NCBI GenBank assembly: GCA_937898415.1
Contig: CALDLA010000011.1
Span: 1-12,265 of the forward strand
Length of the DNA stretch: 12,265 bases
Direction: 5' to 3'
From: an uncultured Prevotellaceae bacterium
Lineage (GTDB): Bacteria > Bacteroidota > Bacteroidia > Bacteroidales > Bacteroidaceae
This document shows, in pieces, positions 6,657 through 12,265 of the stretch. The position numbers and the translations under genes were made by a program. The notes beneath the pieces are model-generated. The model worked only from the letters and a program-made list of their open reading frames with translations, did not search any database and was not told the origin of the DNA. The first letter of the stretch is position 1. Every line of letters begins with the position of its first letter.

Positions 6657-7514
6657 ATGCCAATTGATTCAACTCCATCGCAAGTGGCAACCAGTGCGTT
6701 GCAAGCGATACCGTTTGGCTCCATTATCGGAGCACCTTTGAAAGCTTGTATTGAAGCGCAGGCTATGGCTGCGCAGACATCATGGCAGTTCATTCAGGAA
6801 GTCGGTCTGAACACAGACCCTGAGACTGGAAAGAAAGAAGCAGTGAATGTGACCTTCGAGTTTCTGCAGAATGGTCGCATGGCGCAGTTGAATGTTCCTC
6901 TGCTGACGATAGTACCTATCCCGTATATCGCCATTCATGATATCGACATCAACTTCAAGGCCAATATCTCCGCTTCGTCATCCTCTGTTTCCGAAACCAG
7001 TTCTTCATCATCCCTCGAAGCAGGAGCGGACATCTCAGCCAAGGTTGGCTGGGGCCCGTTCAGCGTCCAGGCGAACATGAAGGCAAACTATTCGTCGAAG
7101 AAGGACTCTAAGGCCACCCAGAGTTCACAGTACAGTGTGGAGTACACCATGGACGTGGCTGTGAAGGCCGGACAGGATAGTATGCCCGCAGGTCTCGCCA
7201 AGGTGCTTGAACTACTTGGCAGTTCTCTTGATGTGAGCGATCCTGAAGGTACGCTTGAAGTCAGTGAGACCAACATTGTCCTGCCTGCTGACGGCAAGTC
7301 CGTGAAACTCATTGCAACCTACAAGAGCCCGAAGGGTCTCTTTGAGCCAAAAGCCATCAAGGCGAAGTCTGGTGATGGTGATGTTGCCGGTGTGCAGGAT
7401 GGAGACAATATGGTATTCGATCTGACTAAGGAGGGCTCTTACACCGTCACTGCAGACAGCAGAACGCTGAGCGTAAAAGTGTCATCAGCCCAGAAGGAAA
7501 AAGGTAATGCTTAG
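6657..7514 (+). CDS. DUF2589 protein, long form with C-terminal Ig-like domain, 285 aa
   Basis: Residues 5 to about 193 fit the DUF2589 family as I know it: an N-terminal helical stretch (GSIIGAPLKACIEAQAMAAQ), PETG at 55-58, the core NVPLLTIVPIPYIAI at 79-93, and Q-x-x-MP-x-GL at 173-180. A very Ser-rich segment (104-119) and an amphipathic beta-type region (122-145) lie between. Residues 200-276 form a separate beta-sandwich, bacterial-Ig-like domain (EVSETNIVLPADGKSVKLIA ... GSYTVTADSRTLSVKVS), which the second DUF2589 protein of the operon lacks. There is no signal peptide, so the protein starts in the cytoplasm. The family has no established function to my knowledge. It is first in a seven-gene operon, right after a consensus promoter. 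A structural or oligomerising role is inferred only from its beta-rich nature and the paired paralogues. Confidence 0.85.
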   Translation: MPIDSTPSQVATSALQAIPFGSIIGAPLKACIEAQAMAAQTSWQFIQEVGLNTDPETGKKEAVNVTFEFLQNGRMAQLNVPLLTIVPIPYIAIHDIDINFKANISASSSSVSETSSSSSLEAGADISAKVGWGPFSVQANMKANYSSKKDSKATQSSQYSVEYTMDVAVKAGQDSMPAGLAKVLELLGSSLDVSDPEGTLEVSETNIVLPADGKSVKLIATYKSPKGLFEPKAIKAKSGDGDVAGVQDGDNMVFDLTKEGSYTVTADSRTLSVKVSSAQKEKGNA

Positions 7515-7545
7515 TAACAAGTATCATCTAAAGTAATTGAAACTT

Positions 7546-8325
7546 ATGGCTCAGTTAAGCACTATTATCAGTTCTATCCTTCGGGATATGGTCTTTGCCC
7601 AACATCAGGCAAATATGTATTCAATAGCACTGAAAGACATCTATAGCAAATATGGACGACTTGACAGCTTTGCCCTGCCTGCTGTGGCTTTAGGCGAGAT
7701 GGTTCTTTGCATCCAGTATGGCATCACAGACTCTTCAGCCGAAGTGGAGCAGTACGAAATCAATTTCCCTGCCTTGCGCGATATTGAAAAGAGTATCTCC
7801 AAGTCTTGCGCCAGATTGCTTCTCGACAGTGCCATCCCCATATTCAATGAAGTCTTACCAGACAGGGCAACAGAAGATACCGCTCCTTTGCAAACTCTGG
7901 AGGACGACAAGAAGACAAAACGTGATTTTAGTGCTTTCTTGAGCCGTAAGATTCAAAGGGCTATTCAAAAAGAGTACACTGCCATCATTCAAGATAATGG
8001 CTCTATCAATGAAAAGACCTTGGCACGAATTGTCCTAAGTGTTGGAGAGGATTCCTTGCTCAACCATGGAGATATACGGGAGATGCTTGATCAGAATGTC
8101 AACGGTGAGTACGACGAGAAAGTAAAGGCGGCTATGAGAACTGCTGTTGAGCAAGGGCTTCCCGCCTTATTGCAGGATGTGAATGTCAAGCGCAAACGCC
8201 TCATGCCTTCGATTGATGTCTGTGTGTCATCGGAGGAACTGGCAAAATTGCCAGAGGACGCTATCCATACTTTACGCTTCAAGGTGTCACCTAACAATAT
8301 AAATATTTATTTGAAAGACGAATAA
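7546..8325 (+). CDS. Unrecognised 259-residue protein between two DUF2589 genes
   Basis: I do not recognise a family. The frame is open from a TTG at 7537, but the ATG at 7546 (MAQLSTIISSILRDM) is preferred. The N-terminal 60 residues are mainly helical with a hydrophobic patch (SFALPAVALGEMVLCIQYGI at 41-60). This patch is too short and interrupted to be a sure membrane segment. Residues 75-100 and 120-150 look like amphipathic helices rich in Lys and Arg. Residues 150-205 include an EF-like acidic/Asn stretch, but no convincing calcium loop. The C-terminus (220-259) is beta-like. There is no signal peptide. The 31-nt gap before it and 12-nt gap after it place it firmly in the operon. Lying between two DUF2589 proteins, it may be their partner. 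Confidence 0.75.
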   Translation: MAQLSTIISSILRDMVFAQHQANMYSIALKDIYSKYGRLDSFALPAVALGEMVLCIQYGITDSSAEVEQYEINFPALRDIEKSISKSCARLLLDSAIPIFNEVLPDRATEDTAPLQTLEDDKKTKRDFSAFLSRKIQRAIQKEYTAIIQDNGSINEKTLARIVLSVGEDSLLNHGDIREMLDQNVNGEYDEKVKAAMRTAVEQGLPALLQDVNVKRKRLMPSIDVCVSSEELAKLPEDAIHTLRFKVSPNNINIYLKDE

Positions 8326-8337
8326 AATATCTCGCTT

Positions 8338-8952
8338 ATGGAAACAAAATATAACAAGGTAAGCAAACAGATTATGGAACTGAAGGATCTGATTTCCGGT
8401 CCACTGGTTGCTACGATAGATGCGGATAGTATGTCGACACGGAGATATCTTAGTTATCTCTATGAACTAGCATTCGATTCCTATAATCCGGAAACGGGAG
8501 AAGTTGGGAACTTGAGGATGTTGGAGTTTACCTACAATGTGCAGGATAACGGAACACAACGACAACAGCGCGTCAGCATCCCGCTGATGACACTAGTGCC
8601 ACTACCCTTGCTTCAGGTGAAGGAAGCAGATTTCGATTTTGATATTCAGATTATCGATGCGGTCAGTGCCGACAAACATTCAACCTTTTCTCTGAAGGGA
8701 AAGAATGATGGGGAAGATCCGATACCAGAAGGCGTCAAACTGAGGGTGTCGATGGCCGCATCAAATATTGAGGGCAATATGGAAAAGAAGATCAGACAGG
8801 GACTTGCCGCTAATATGAAAGTTAAGGTAAAGATGCAGCAAGCAGACATGCCTGGTGGTTTGTCGAATTTGCTGAACCTGACTACCAACAACCTCCAGAT
8901 TGAAGATATGAAAGAAACTCCAGAAGAGCAAGAAGAAGTAGAAACTGAATAA
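8338..8952 (+). CDS. DUF2589 protein, short form with acidic tail, 204 aa
   Basis: This is a diverged paralogue of the first gene of the operon. It shares in order the helical start (GPLVATIDA at 21-29), PETG at 51-54, the core SIPLMTLVPLPLLQV at 80-94, and QADMPGGL at 168-175. It lacks the Ser-rich segment and the Ig-like domain and ends instead in an acidic tail (KETPEEQEEVETE). There is no signal peptide or membrane segment. Two different DUF2589 proteins made from one transcript suggest a mixed complex, but that is inference. It begins 12 nt after the unrecognised 259-residue gene and ends 12 nt before the zinc-ribbon gene. Confidence 0.82.
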   Translation: METKYNKVSKQIMELKDLISGPLVATIDADSMSTRRYLSYLYELAFDSYNPETGEVGNLRMLEFTYNVQDNGTQRQQRVSIPLMTLVPLPLLQVKEADFDFDIQIIDAVSADKHSTFSLKGKNDGEDPIPEGVKLRVSMAASNIEGNMEKKIRQGLAANMKVKVKMQQADMPGGLSNLLNLTTNNLQIEDMKETPEEQEEVETE

Positions 8953-8964
8953 CTGAAGAAAGCA

Positions 8965-9210
8965 ATGATTCCAACTAAACCAAGAATGCAACAGCAACAA
9001 CATGGTGTGCCTGGCATACAATGCCCAATCTGTAGTCAACTAATCCCTGTTTCAATTCGTCAACTATTATTTACCAGGAGTTTGCATTGTCCTGTATGTG
9101 GACTGAGTCTGTTCATTGACAAGAAAAAGTCGGACAAAGCCCTGAAGATTCTGGCAAAAGTGGACGAAGCGCAGCGAAGGGTAGAAAATACAAGTCACTT
9201 TAGCAAATAG
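8965..9210 (+). CDS. Small double-CPxC zinc-ribbon protein, 81 aa
   Basis: Two knuckles, CPIC at 20-23 and CPVC at 42-45, 18 residues apart, form a standard four-cysteine zinc-ribbon site (IQCPICSQLIPVSI ... LHCPVCGLSLFID). A charged, probably helical tail (KKKSDKALKILAKVDEAQRR, residues 53-72) follows and may be a short coiled coil. There is no signal peptide, so it should be cytoplasmic, where reduced cysteines can hold zinc. Zinc ribbons of this size usually mediate protein-protein or nucleic-acid contact. Here an adaptor for the DUF2589 proteins is plausible but unproven. The next gene starts 5 nt after its stop. Confidence 0.8.
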   Translation: MIPTKPRMQQQQHGVPGIQCPICSQLIPVSIRQLLFTRSLHCPVCGLSLFIDKKKSDKALKILAKVDEAQRRVENTSHFSK

Positions 9211-9215
9211 TTGTA

Positions 9216-9746
9216 ATGGGGGGTTTGCGTTCACTGACTCGATGGCTGAAAAGACTCTTCCATAAAACAGAAGATACTACTGTACGAGTTGAAGGGAATG
9301 ACGGATACGGCGAACTGCTCATCAGCCATTTGGAAACTCTTTCCAAAGGAAAAGTGATGAAGTTGAGGAAAAACGGTAGCAGAAACAGATGGAAAGGCGA
9401 GGTAATGTCAATGACGGATGCCTATCTTTTTCTAATCAGGATGCCTACCGTATACCCTGATAATATTACGCACCACATGGCCAGTGATTGCCTGATATAT
9501 CATGCCCAACTTAACGAAAATCAGCAGTTGACCATGCGGGAGAGGTATGTAAGAGGCAATCGAGTGGTGGACTTAAAACTTAATAGTAATCATCAGCCGA
9601 TAGTTGTCAGGCTGTTATTTAAACAGAGTCAAACTTATGAAGAAAATCATTATCTTCGCGCTGGTGCTTCTGCTTGCCATAGCAGGAATATTCATCGCTA
9701 CCCAAGAACGGACAAACAGACAGTCACAACAGAAAGAACAGATTGA
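9216..9746 (+). CDS. Uncharacterised protein, 176 aa, with a long 3' overlap into the next gene
   Basis: No family recognised. It has a basic N-terminus (MGGLRSLTRWLKRLFHK) that may be an amphipathic helix, then a beta-rich body (residues 25-137) with ELLISHLETL, GKVMKLRKNGSRNRWKGEVM and MRERYVRGNRVVDLKLN. There is no signal peptide. From residue 141 onward the frame overlaps the start of the next gene by 110 bp and the encoded residues (HYLRAGASACHSRNIHRYPR) look like out-of-frame reading of that gene's membrane segment rather than a domain. Changing Tyr141 TAT to TAA would produce a stop overlapping the next ATG. The tail may therefore be a recent read-through extension or a sequence error. 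The first 140 residues are the credible part. Confidence 0.65.
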   Translation: MGGLRSLTRWLKRLFHKTEDTTVRVEGNDGYGELLISHLETLSKGKVMKLRKNGSRNRWKGEVMSMTDAYLFLIRMPTVYPDNITHHMASDCLIYHAQLNENQQLTMRERYVRGNRVVDLKLNSNHQPIVVRLLFKQSQTYEENHYLRAGASACHSRNIHRYPRTDKQTVTTERTD

Positions 9747-10119
9747 GACGGAACGATTACGGGACCGACTCCAGACATTTACGAAAGAAAAAGAACAGTA
9801 TGATCTCAAGACACGTTACAAAGTTGTTGAAAATGCGGAAGACGCTGAAATGCAGTTCCTGAATCTGACTGAAGGACTGAGAAAATATAAGCAGCATATT
9901 GGAACGGATGTGATATGGACAGCAATAAGTTCCAATATGGACACATTAAAGATGACCATCCATCTTAAGCCATCAAGTGAGCAGTGGCTAGGTGTCATTA
10001 ATGTAAAGATGAAAAAGGTTCCTGACATCAGGCAGATCAATCTCTATGAAGCTGTCACAAGTGATGACACTGTCAATTACCAACGAGGTGTGTTAAACGA
10101 TGTTGAACATAAACAATAA
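9637..10119 (+). CDS. Membrane-anchored protein with short coiled coil, 160 aa
   Basis: The start at ATG 9637 is favoured over a TTG at 9604 because it opens directly into MKKIIIFALVLLLAIAGIFI, one hydrophobic segment (residues 4-21). It is followed by a charged helical stretch (residues 24-60, rich in Gln, Glu, Arg and Lys) likely to form a coiled coil. With Lys residues at the N-terminus the rest should lie outside the cytoplasm. The segment is followed by ATQERTN, so it could be an uncleaved anchor or a cleaved signal peptide. Residues 85-155 form an alpha/beta domain of no recognised family. One N-terminal membrane helix plus periplasmic coiled coil, next to a muramidase, resembles an inner-membrane spanin in layout only. 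The muramidase gene starts 5 nt after its stop. Confidence 0.75.
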   Translation: MKKIIIFALVLLLAIAGIFIATQERTNRQSQQKEQIETERLRDRLQTFTKEKEQYDLKTRYKVVENAEDAEMQFLNLTEGLRKYKQHIGTDVIWTAISSNMDTLKMTIHLKPSSEQWLGVINVKMKKVPDIRQINLYEAVTSDDTVNYQRGVLNDVEHKQ

Positions 10120-10124
10120 GAATT

Positions 10125-10928
10125 ATGCAAACTATCAAATTAAGATCAATGGGAAGTGATGTTGTACTCTTGCAGCAACTTCTCAACAAATGGGGTTACA
10201 AAGTCGATGAGACGGGACTCTTTGACGAGCAGACCGACATTATGGTACGTGACTTCCAACGTAAGAATAAACTTGCTGTTGACGGTATAGTCGGCAAAGG
10301 CACATGGAGCAAATTGCAGGACGAGAATGCCCGTCAGACGGCTACCCTTCGGCTTACTGAGGAGGATTTCAAACGTTGCGCAGAGATCCTGGACGTAGAA
10401 GTGGCTGCCGTGAAAGCCGTACAGGAGGTGGAAACAGGAGGCCGTGGTGGTTTCTTTGCCCCTGGTCGTCCTGCTATTCTCTTTGAAGGTCATATTTTCT
10501 GGAGTCAACTCAAGAAATATGGTCTTAATCCGGAGGACTATGTAAAAGGCAACGAGGATTTTCTCTATCCAAAATGGACTAAGAGCCATTACAAGGGTGG
10601 TATGGGTGAATACGAGCGTCTGAAAAAGGCCCTCGCCATCCACGAGAAAGCTGCTGCCTGTTCTGCAAGTTGGGGACTGTTCCAGATTATGGGGTTCAAC
10701 TATGAGGCATGCAGATGTAAGAATGCGAGAGAGTTTGTCGAGAAGATGTGTGCCAACGAAGGAGGCCAACTCGATCTCTTCACGGCTTTTCTGAAATCCA
10801 ACGGTTGGGACAATTATCTCCGTACGCTTAACTGGACGGAATTCGCCCGGCACTACAATGGTCCTCAATATGCACAGAACAAATACGACGAGAAACTGCA
10901 GAAAGCATACATGAAGTACAAGCAATAA
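10125..10928 (+). CDS. N-acetylmuramidase (DUF3380 type) with N-terminal peptidoglycan-binding domain, 267 aa
   Basis: Residues 3-65 are a PG_binding_1 domain (LRSMGSDVVLLQQLLNKWGY ... GLFDEQTDIMVRDFQRKN ... VDGIVGKGTWSKL). Residues 75-265 match the N-acetylmuramidase family once called DUF3380: AVQEVETGGRGGF with Glu101/Glu103 as candidate catalytic acids, the PAILFEGHIFW block, ASWGLFQIMG at 181-190, and a conserved C-terminal ARHYNGPQYA. The family cuts the glycan backbone of peptidoglycan between N-acetylmuramic acid and N-acetylglucosamine and is common among phage endolysins. There is no signal peptide or membrane segment, so it needs lysis, a carrier or a secretion route to reach the wall. 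It is the last gene of the operon, followed 64 bp later by a terminator. The surroundings contain no phage structural genes. Confidence 0.92.
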   Translation: MQTIKLRSMGSDVVLLQQLLNKWGYKVDETGLFDEQTDIMVRDFQRKNKLAVDGIVGKGTWSKLQDENARQTATLRLTEEDFKRCAEILDVEVAAVKAVQEVETGGRGGFFAPGRPAILFEGHIFWSQLKKYGLNPEDYVKGNEDFLYPKWTKSHYKGGMGEYERLKKALAIHEKAAACSASWGLFQIMGFNYEACRCKNAREFVEKMCANEGGQLDLFTAFLKSNGWDNYLRTLNWTEFARHYNGPQYAQNKYDEKLQKAYMKYKQ

Positions 10929-10939
10929 ATTGAACTTTC

Positions 10940-10955
10940 TGATAGTTCGTCGAAT
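10940..10955 (+). repeat. Second copy of the operon-promoter core motif
   Basis: TGATAGTTCGTCGAAT here matches TGACAGTTCGTCAAAT at 6566-6581 in 14 of 16 positions. In both places GTCT and a T-rich stretch ending in TTTG or TTTTTG follow. This copy has no proper TAnnTTTG and lies just before a terminator. Confidence 0.4.
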
Positions 10956-10992
10956 TCCGTCTTATCTTTTTGTTCATACGATTATAAAGAAG

Positions 10993-11031
10993 AACTCCTG
11001 CCATTGGTCTTACGACAATGCAGGAGTTTTT
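10993..11031 (+). terminator. Intrinsic terminator of the DUF2589/muramidase operon
   Basis: AACTCCTGCCATTG (10993-11006) pairs with CAATGCAGGAGTT (11016-11028), with one bulged C and a 9-nt loop, followed by TTTTTA. The stem is strong and the U-run clear. Confidence 0.88.
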
Positions 11032-11040
11032 ATGTGTCTT

Positions 11041-11102
11041 GGTGGACTAAACTGTAGCATGAAAAACAGATTTCTTCACATAGTCAACAAAGAGTATTTT
11101 TG
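11041..11102 (+). promoter_or_regulatory. Candidate promoter for the deaminase unit with a LytTR-like half-site
   Basis: TATTTTTG at 11095-11102 fits the -7 consensus and lies right after the operon terminator. A GGTGGA at 11041-11046 is 54 bp before it, against 55 bp at the two predicted LytTR-controlled promoters. The second half-site is missing and no good -33 TTG is seen, so control by LytTR is speculative. Confidence 0.4.
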
Positions 11103-11163
11103 CAATAAAAACAATCTGGCAGGTTCCGAAAAGCCCAATAGTAAACAGAGTAGGAAACTAAAT

Positions 11164-11247
11164 ATGAACGATCATGAAAAAGTAGTAAAAAAGCTATTCA
11201 ACAGAGATTTAATTAACAAAAGGCGGTTCCTGAAAAGCCTAAGATAG
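11164..11247 (+). CDS. Possible 27-residue basic peptide upstream of the deaminase
   Basis: MNDHEKVVKKLFNRDLINKR, then RFLKSLR and TAG, forms a short basic, probably helical peptide. It lies 61 bp after the candidate -7 element and ends 22 bp before the deaminase start. The same frame is open back to 10930, but that part runs through the terminator and promoter and is not credible as protein. Codon evidence is too short to be sure; it may be only leader RNA. If real, it could be a leader peptide or a small partner of the deaminase. Confidence 0.3.
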   Translation: MNDHEKVVKKLFNRDLINKRRFLKSLR

Positions 11248-11269
11248 AGTAAGGGGAAAAAGATACTAT

Positions 11270-11764
11270 ATGAAAAAATATGTAAACCGTAGGACAAACG
11301 AATACAAAAACTACAGTGAAAAAAATGTGTCTAATTATTCTAGCTTAGATATTATTGCAATAACGCTATTACGTATTGCATGGTCAAGAAAAAGAGATAT
11401 TTTTAATACGCAAAATGCCGTCAATTATGACTGTGTGGCTGTTTGTTTAGTTAATGGAGAATTATGGTTGGCCTCTAATAATATTAAGATTACAGATGAA
11501 GACATCAATGTTTTACTTGAGTGTATGAACAACGATGGATTACCATATAACGGTAATGTTTGGACTGTAACTAATGGTAGTGGCCATATGCATGCAGAAA
11601 TGCAATTAGTTAGTCAGTTGAAACAAGAAAATCTTATGACTGACTTTATCGGTGTTTCCAAACCTTGTTGCAAACAATGCGCAGAAGTACTAGACCATGT
11701 TCATATAGGTTATTCAATGTGGCATGACTCTCCCGTTGTTAATTGGGAGAATCCTCTCCTTTGA
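11270..11764 (+). CDS. Predicted nucleic-acid/nucleotide deaminase (cytidine-deaminase fold, OTT_1508-like), 164 aa
   Basis: The C-terminal half carries the zinc-dependent deaminase signature. HAE at 108-110 gives one zinc ligand (His108) and the proton-shuttling Glu110. IGVSKPCCKQC at 127-137 gives the other two ligands, most likely Cys134 and Cys137 (CxxC). The IGVSK-x-C-C-x-x-C form and HAEMQL best recall the OTT_1508-like branch of the deaminase superfamily, many members of which are predicted toxins or nucleic-acid mutators. This assignment is from motif memory and could shift to a related branch. Residues 20-85 would supply the first helices and strands of the fold. There is no signal peptide, membrane segment, or fused delivery domain, so it probably acts in the producing cell. 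The gene is clearly A/T-richer than the operon before it, has its own candidate promoter and terminator, and starts after AAGGGG 14 nt upstream. It may have been acquired separately. Confidence 0.75.
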   Translation: MKKYVNRRTNEYKNYSEKNVSNYSSLDIIAITLLRIAWSRKRDIFNTQNAVNYDCVAVCLVNGELWLASNNIKITDEDINVLLECMNNDGLPYNGNVWTVTNGSGHMHAEMQLVSQLKQENLMTDFIGVSKPCCKQCAEVLDHVHIGYSMWHDSPVVNWENPLL

Positions 11765-11782
11765 TAAATCAATATTAAACGA

Positions 11783-11813
11783 GAGTCAAGATTTATCACT
11801 CTTGACTCTTATT
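11783..11813 (+). terminator. Intrinsic terminator of the deaminase gene
   Basis: GAGTCAAGA (11783-11791) pairs perfectly with TCTTGACTC (11800-11808) around an 8-nt loop, followed by TTATTTTC. It lies 18 bp after the deaminase stop. Confidence 0.82.
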
Positions 11814-12058
11814 TTCATTTTAAAGTAGAAAACAGCATGGTTTTGTGGACAGTACAGAAAGTTGAAATCTTTACCCGAAATGGCAGTTTAAAGATGGTTG
11901 TCAAGCGTCTGAGTTTTTTATCTTTACGAACAAAAGTCATAAGTTGTAGTACCTCTCTCATTTCTCCAAGGTCTCGGATTCCAGACAACAGATACCACAA
12001 AGTTCACCCGACATAGGTGGCCATGGTAGTGGCGATGAGCGTCTATATCGTTTATGTC
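11814..12058. other. Intergenic stretch without a credible gene
   Basis: About 245 bp lie between the deaminase terminator and the end of the Crp/Fnr-type gene. Short frames exist on the minus strand, but none starts with a ribosome site or shows a known motif. I see no repeat, RNA gene or clear minus-strand terminator here. It may be decayed coding sequence. Confidence 0.4.
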
Positions 12059-12265
12059 CTATAAGGACTCTGGGAGTGATTTCTTACGCAGTTTGCCGAG
12101 GTAAGCAGGTGTGATATTGAGGTACGAAGCGATATCCTGCATTGCAATATCCTGTACGATGCGGGGACAACGCTGTAGCAGAAGTTCGTAACGCTCGAGT
12201 GGCGTGGCGCAGTATAGGTTTTGATAATGCAAATGGAACTGGCTGGTCATGTGCTCAGCAATGAG
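12059..12265 (-). CDS. C-terminal part of a Crp/Fnr-family transcriptional regulator (5' end outside window)
   Basis: The minus strand is open from the window edge to a TAG at 12059-12061, 68 codons. It ends in a typical Crp-type helix-turn-helix of Bacteroidetes: ERYELLLQRCPRIVQDIAMQ, then DIASYLNITPAYLGKLRKK, where IASYLNITPAYLGKLRK is the recognition motif. The cyclic-nucleotide-like sensor half must lie beyond 12265. An in-frame ATG at 12250 is internal to the protein, not its start, because it falls in the linker helix (LIAEHMTSQFHLHYQNLYC). The target genes and ligand cannot be told from here. Confidence 0.82.
   Translation of the reverse strand, partial: LIAEHMTSQFHLHYQNLYCATPLERYELLLQRCPRIVQDIAMQDIASYLNITPAYLGKLRKKSLPESL

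Noticed and set aside
10146..10925. 259-codon minus-strand open frame opposite the muramidase
   Set aside because: It lies entirely within a gene with clear PG-binding and muramidase domains, has no recognisable motif, and is explained by the codon use of the plus-strand gene.
10930..11163. 5' part of a 105-codon plus-strand frame after the muramidase
   Set aside because: It begins at TTG and runs through a strong terminator and a candidate promoter, so only the final 27 codons are considered.
6133..11764. Prophage or tailocin, suggested by an endolysin-like muramidase
   Set aside because: No capsid, tail, terminase, integrase or attachment repeat is visible; the neighbours are DUF2589 and other non-phage genes.
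11815..12000. 61-codon minus-strand frame
   Set aside because: No ribosome site, no known motif, and starts in a region without a promoter.
1..12265. CRISPR array, tRNA or rRNA
   Set aside because: No regularly spaced repeats or recognisable RNA-gene sequences were seen on either strand.

Overview
The window looks like chromosomal DNA from a gut or oral member of Bacteroidales, most likely Prevotella or a close relative. Three things point there. Promoters carry the Bacteroidetes -7 element TAnnTTTG. Start sites have weak, A/T-rich ribosome sites. The left side encodes secreted, BspA-like and GLUG-like repeat proteins with a C-terminal tail typical of that group. No rRNA, tRNA, CRISPR array, insertion sequence or phage structural gene was recognised.

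Left part, positions 1-5620, minus strand: a block of exported proteins. In transcription order these are a BspA-like leucine-rich-repeat protein (5343-4432), a 982-residue modular surface protein (4435-1487) joined to it by an ATGA overlap, a 40-residue peptide (1473-1351), a 364-residue secreted protein of unknown family (1283-189), and the first 60 codons of another secreted protein leaving the window. A promoter at 5611-5618 precedes a leader of about 260 nt. The leader contains a long nested hairpin plus a competing downstream helix, so it is a candidate cis-regulatory RNA.

Middle, positions 5620-6600: a divergent control region and a small stand-alone LytTR DNA-binding protein (6133-6540). 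A 29-bp motif (TACGGTGGAT ... GTTGGA) lies upstream of the LytTR gene and again at its 3' end, both times exactly 29 bp before a TAnnTTTG element. This suggests that the regulator controls itself and the following operon.

Right-centre, positions 6657-10928, plus strand: a tight seven-gene operon. It encodes two DUF2589 proteins flanking an unrecognised 259-residue protein, a double-CPxC zinc-ribbon protein, two proteins of unknown function (one membrane-anchored with a coiled coil), and an N-acetylmuramidase with a peptidoglycan-binding domain but no signal peptide. It ends at a strong terminator (10993-11031). I read this as a LytTR-controlled DUF2589/muramidase system of unknown purpose. 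Cell-envelope remodelling or a lysis- or release-type function is the most natural inference, but it is unproven.

Right end: after a separate candidate promoter come a possible 27-codon ORF and an A/T-rich gene for a predicted nucleic-acid deaminase (HAE ... PCCKQC), closed by its own terminator. The window ends in the C-terminal helix-turn-helix of a Crp/Fnr-family regulator on the minus strand.
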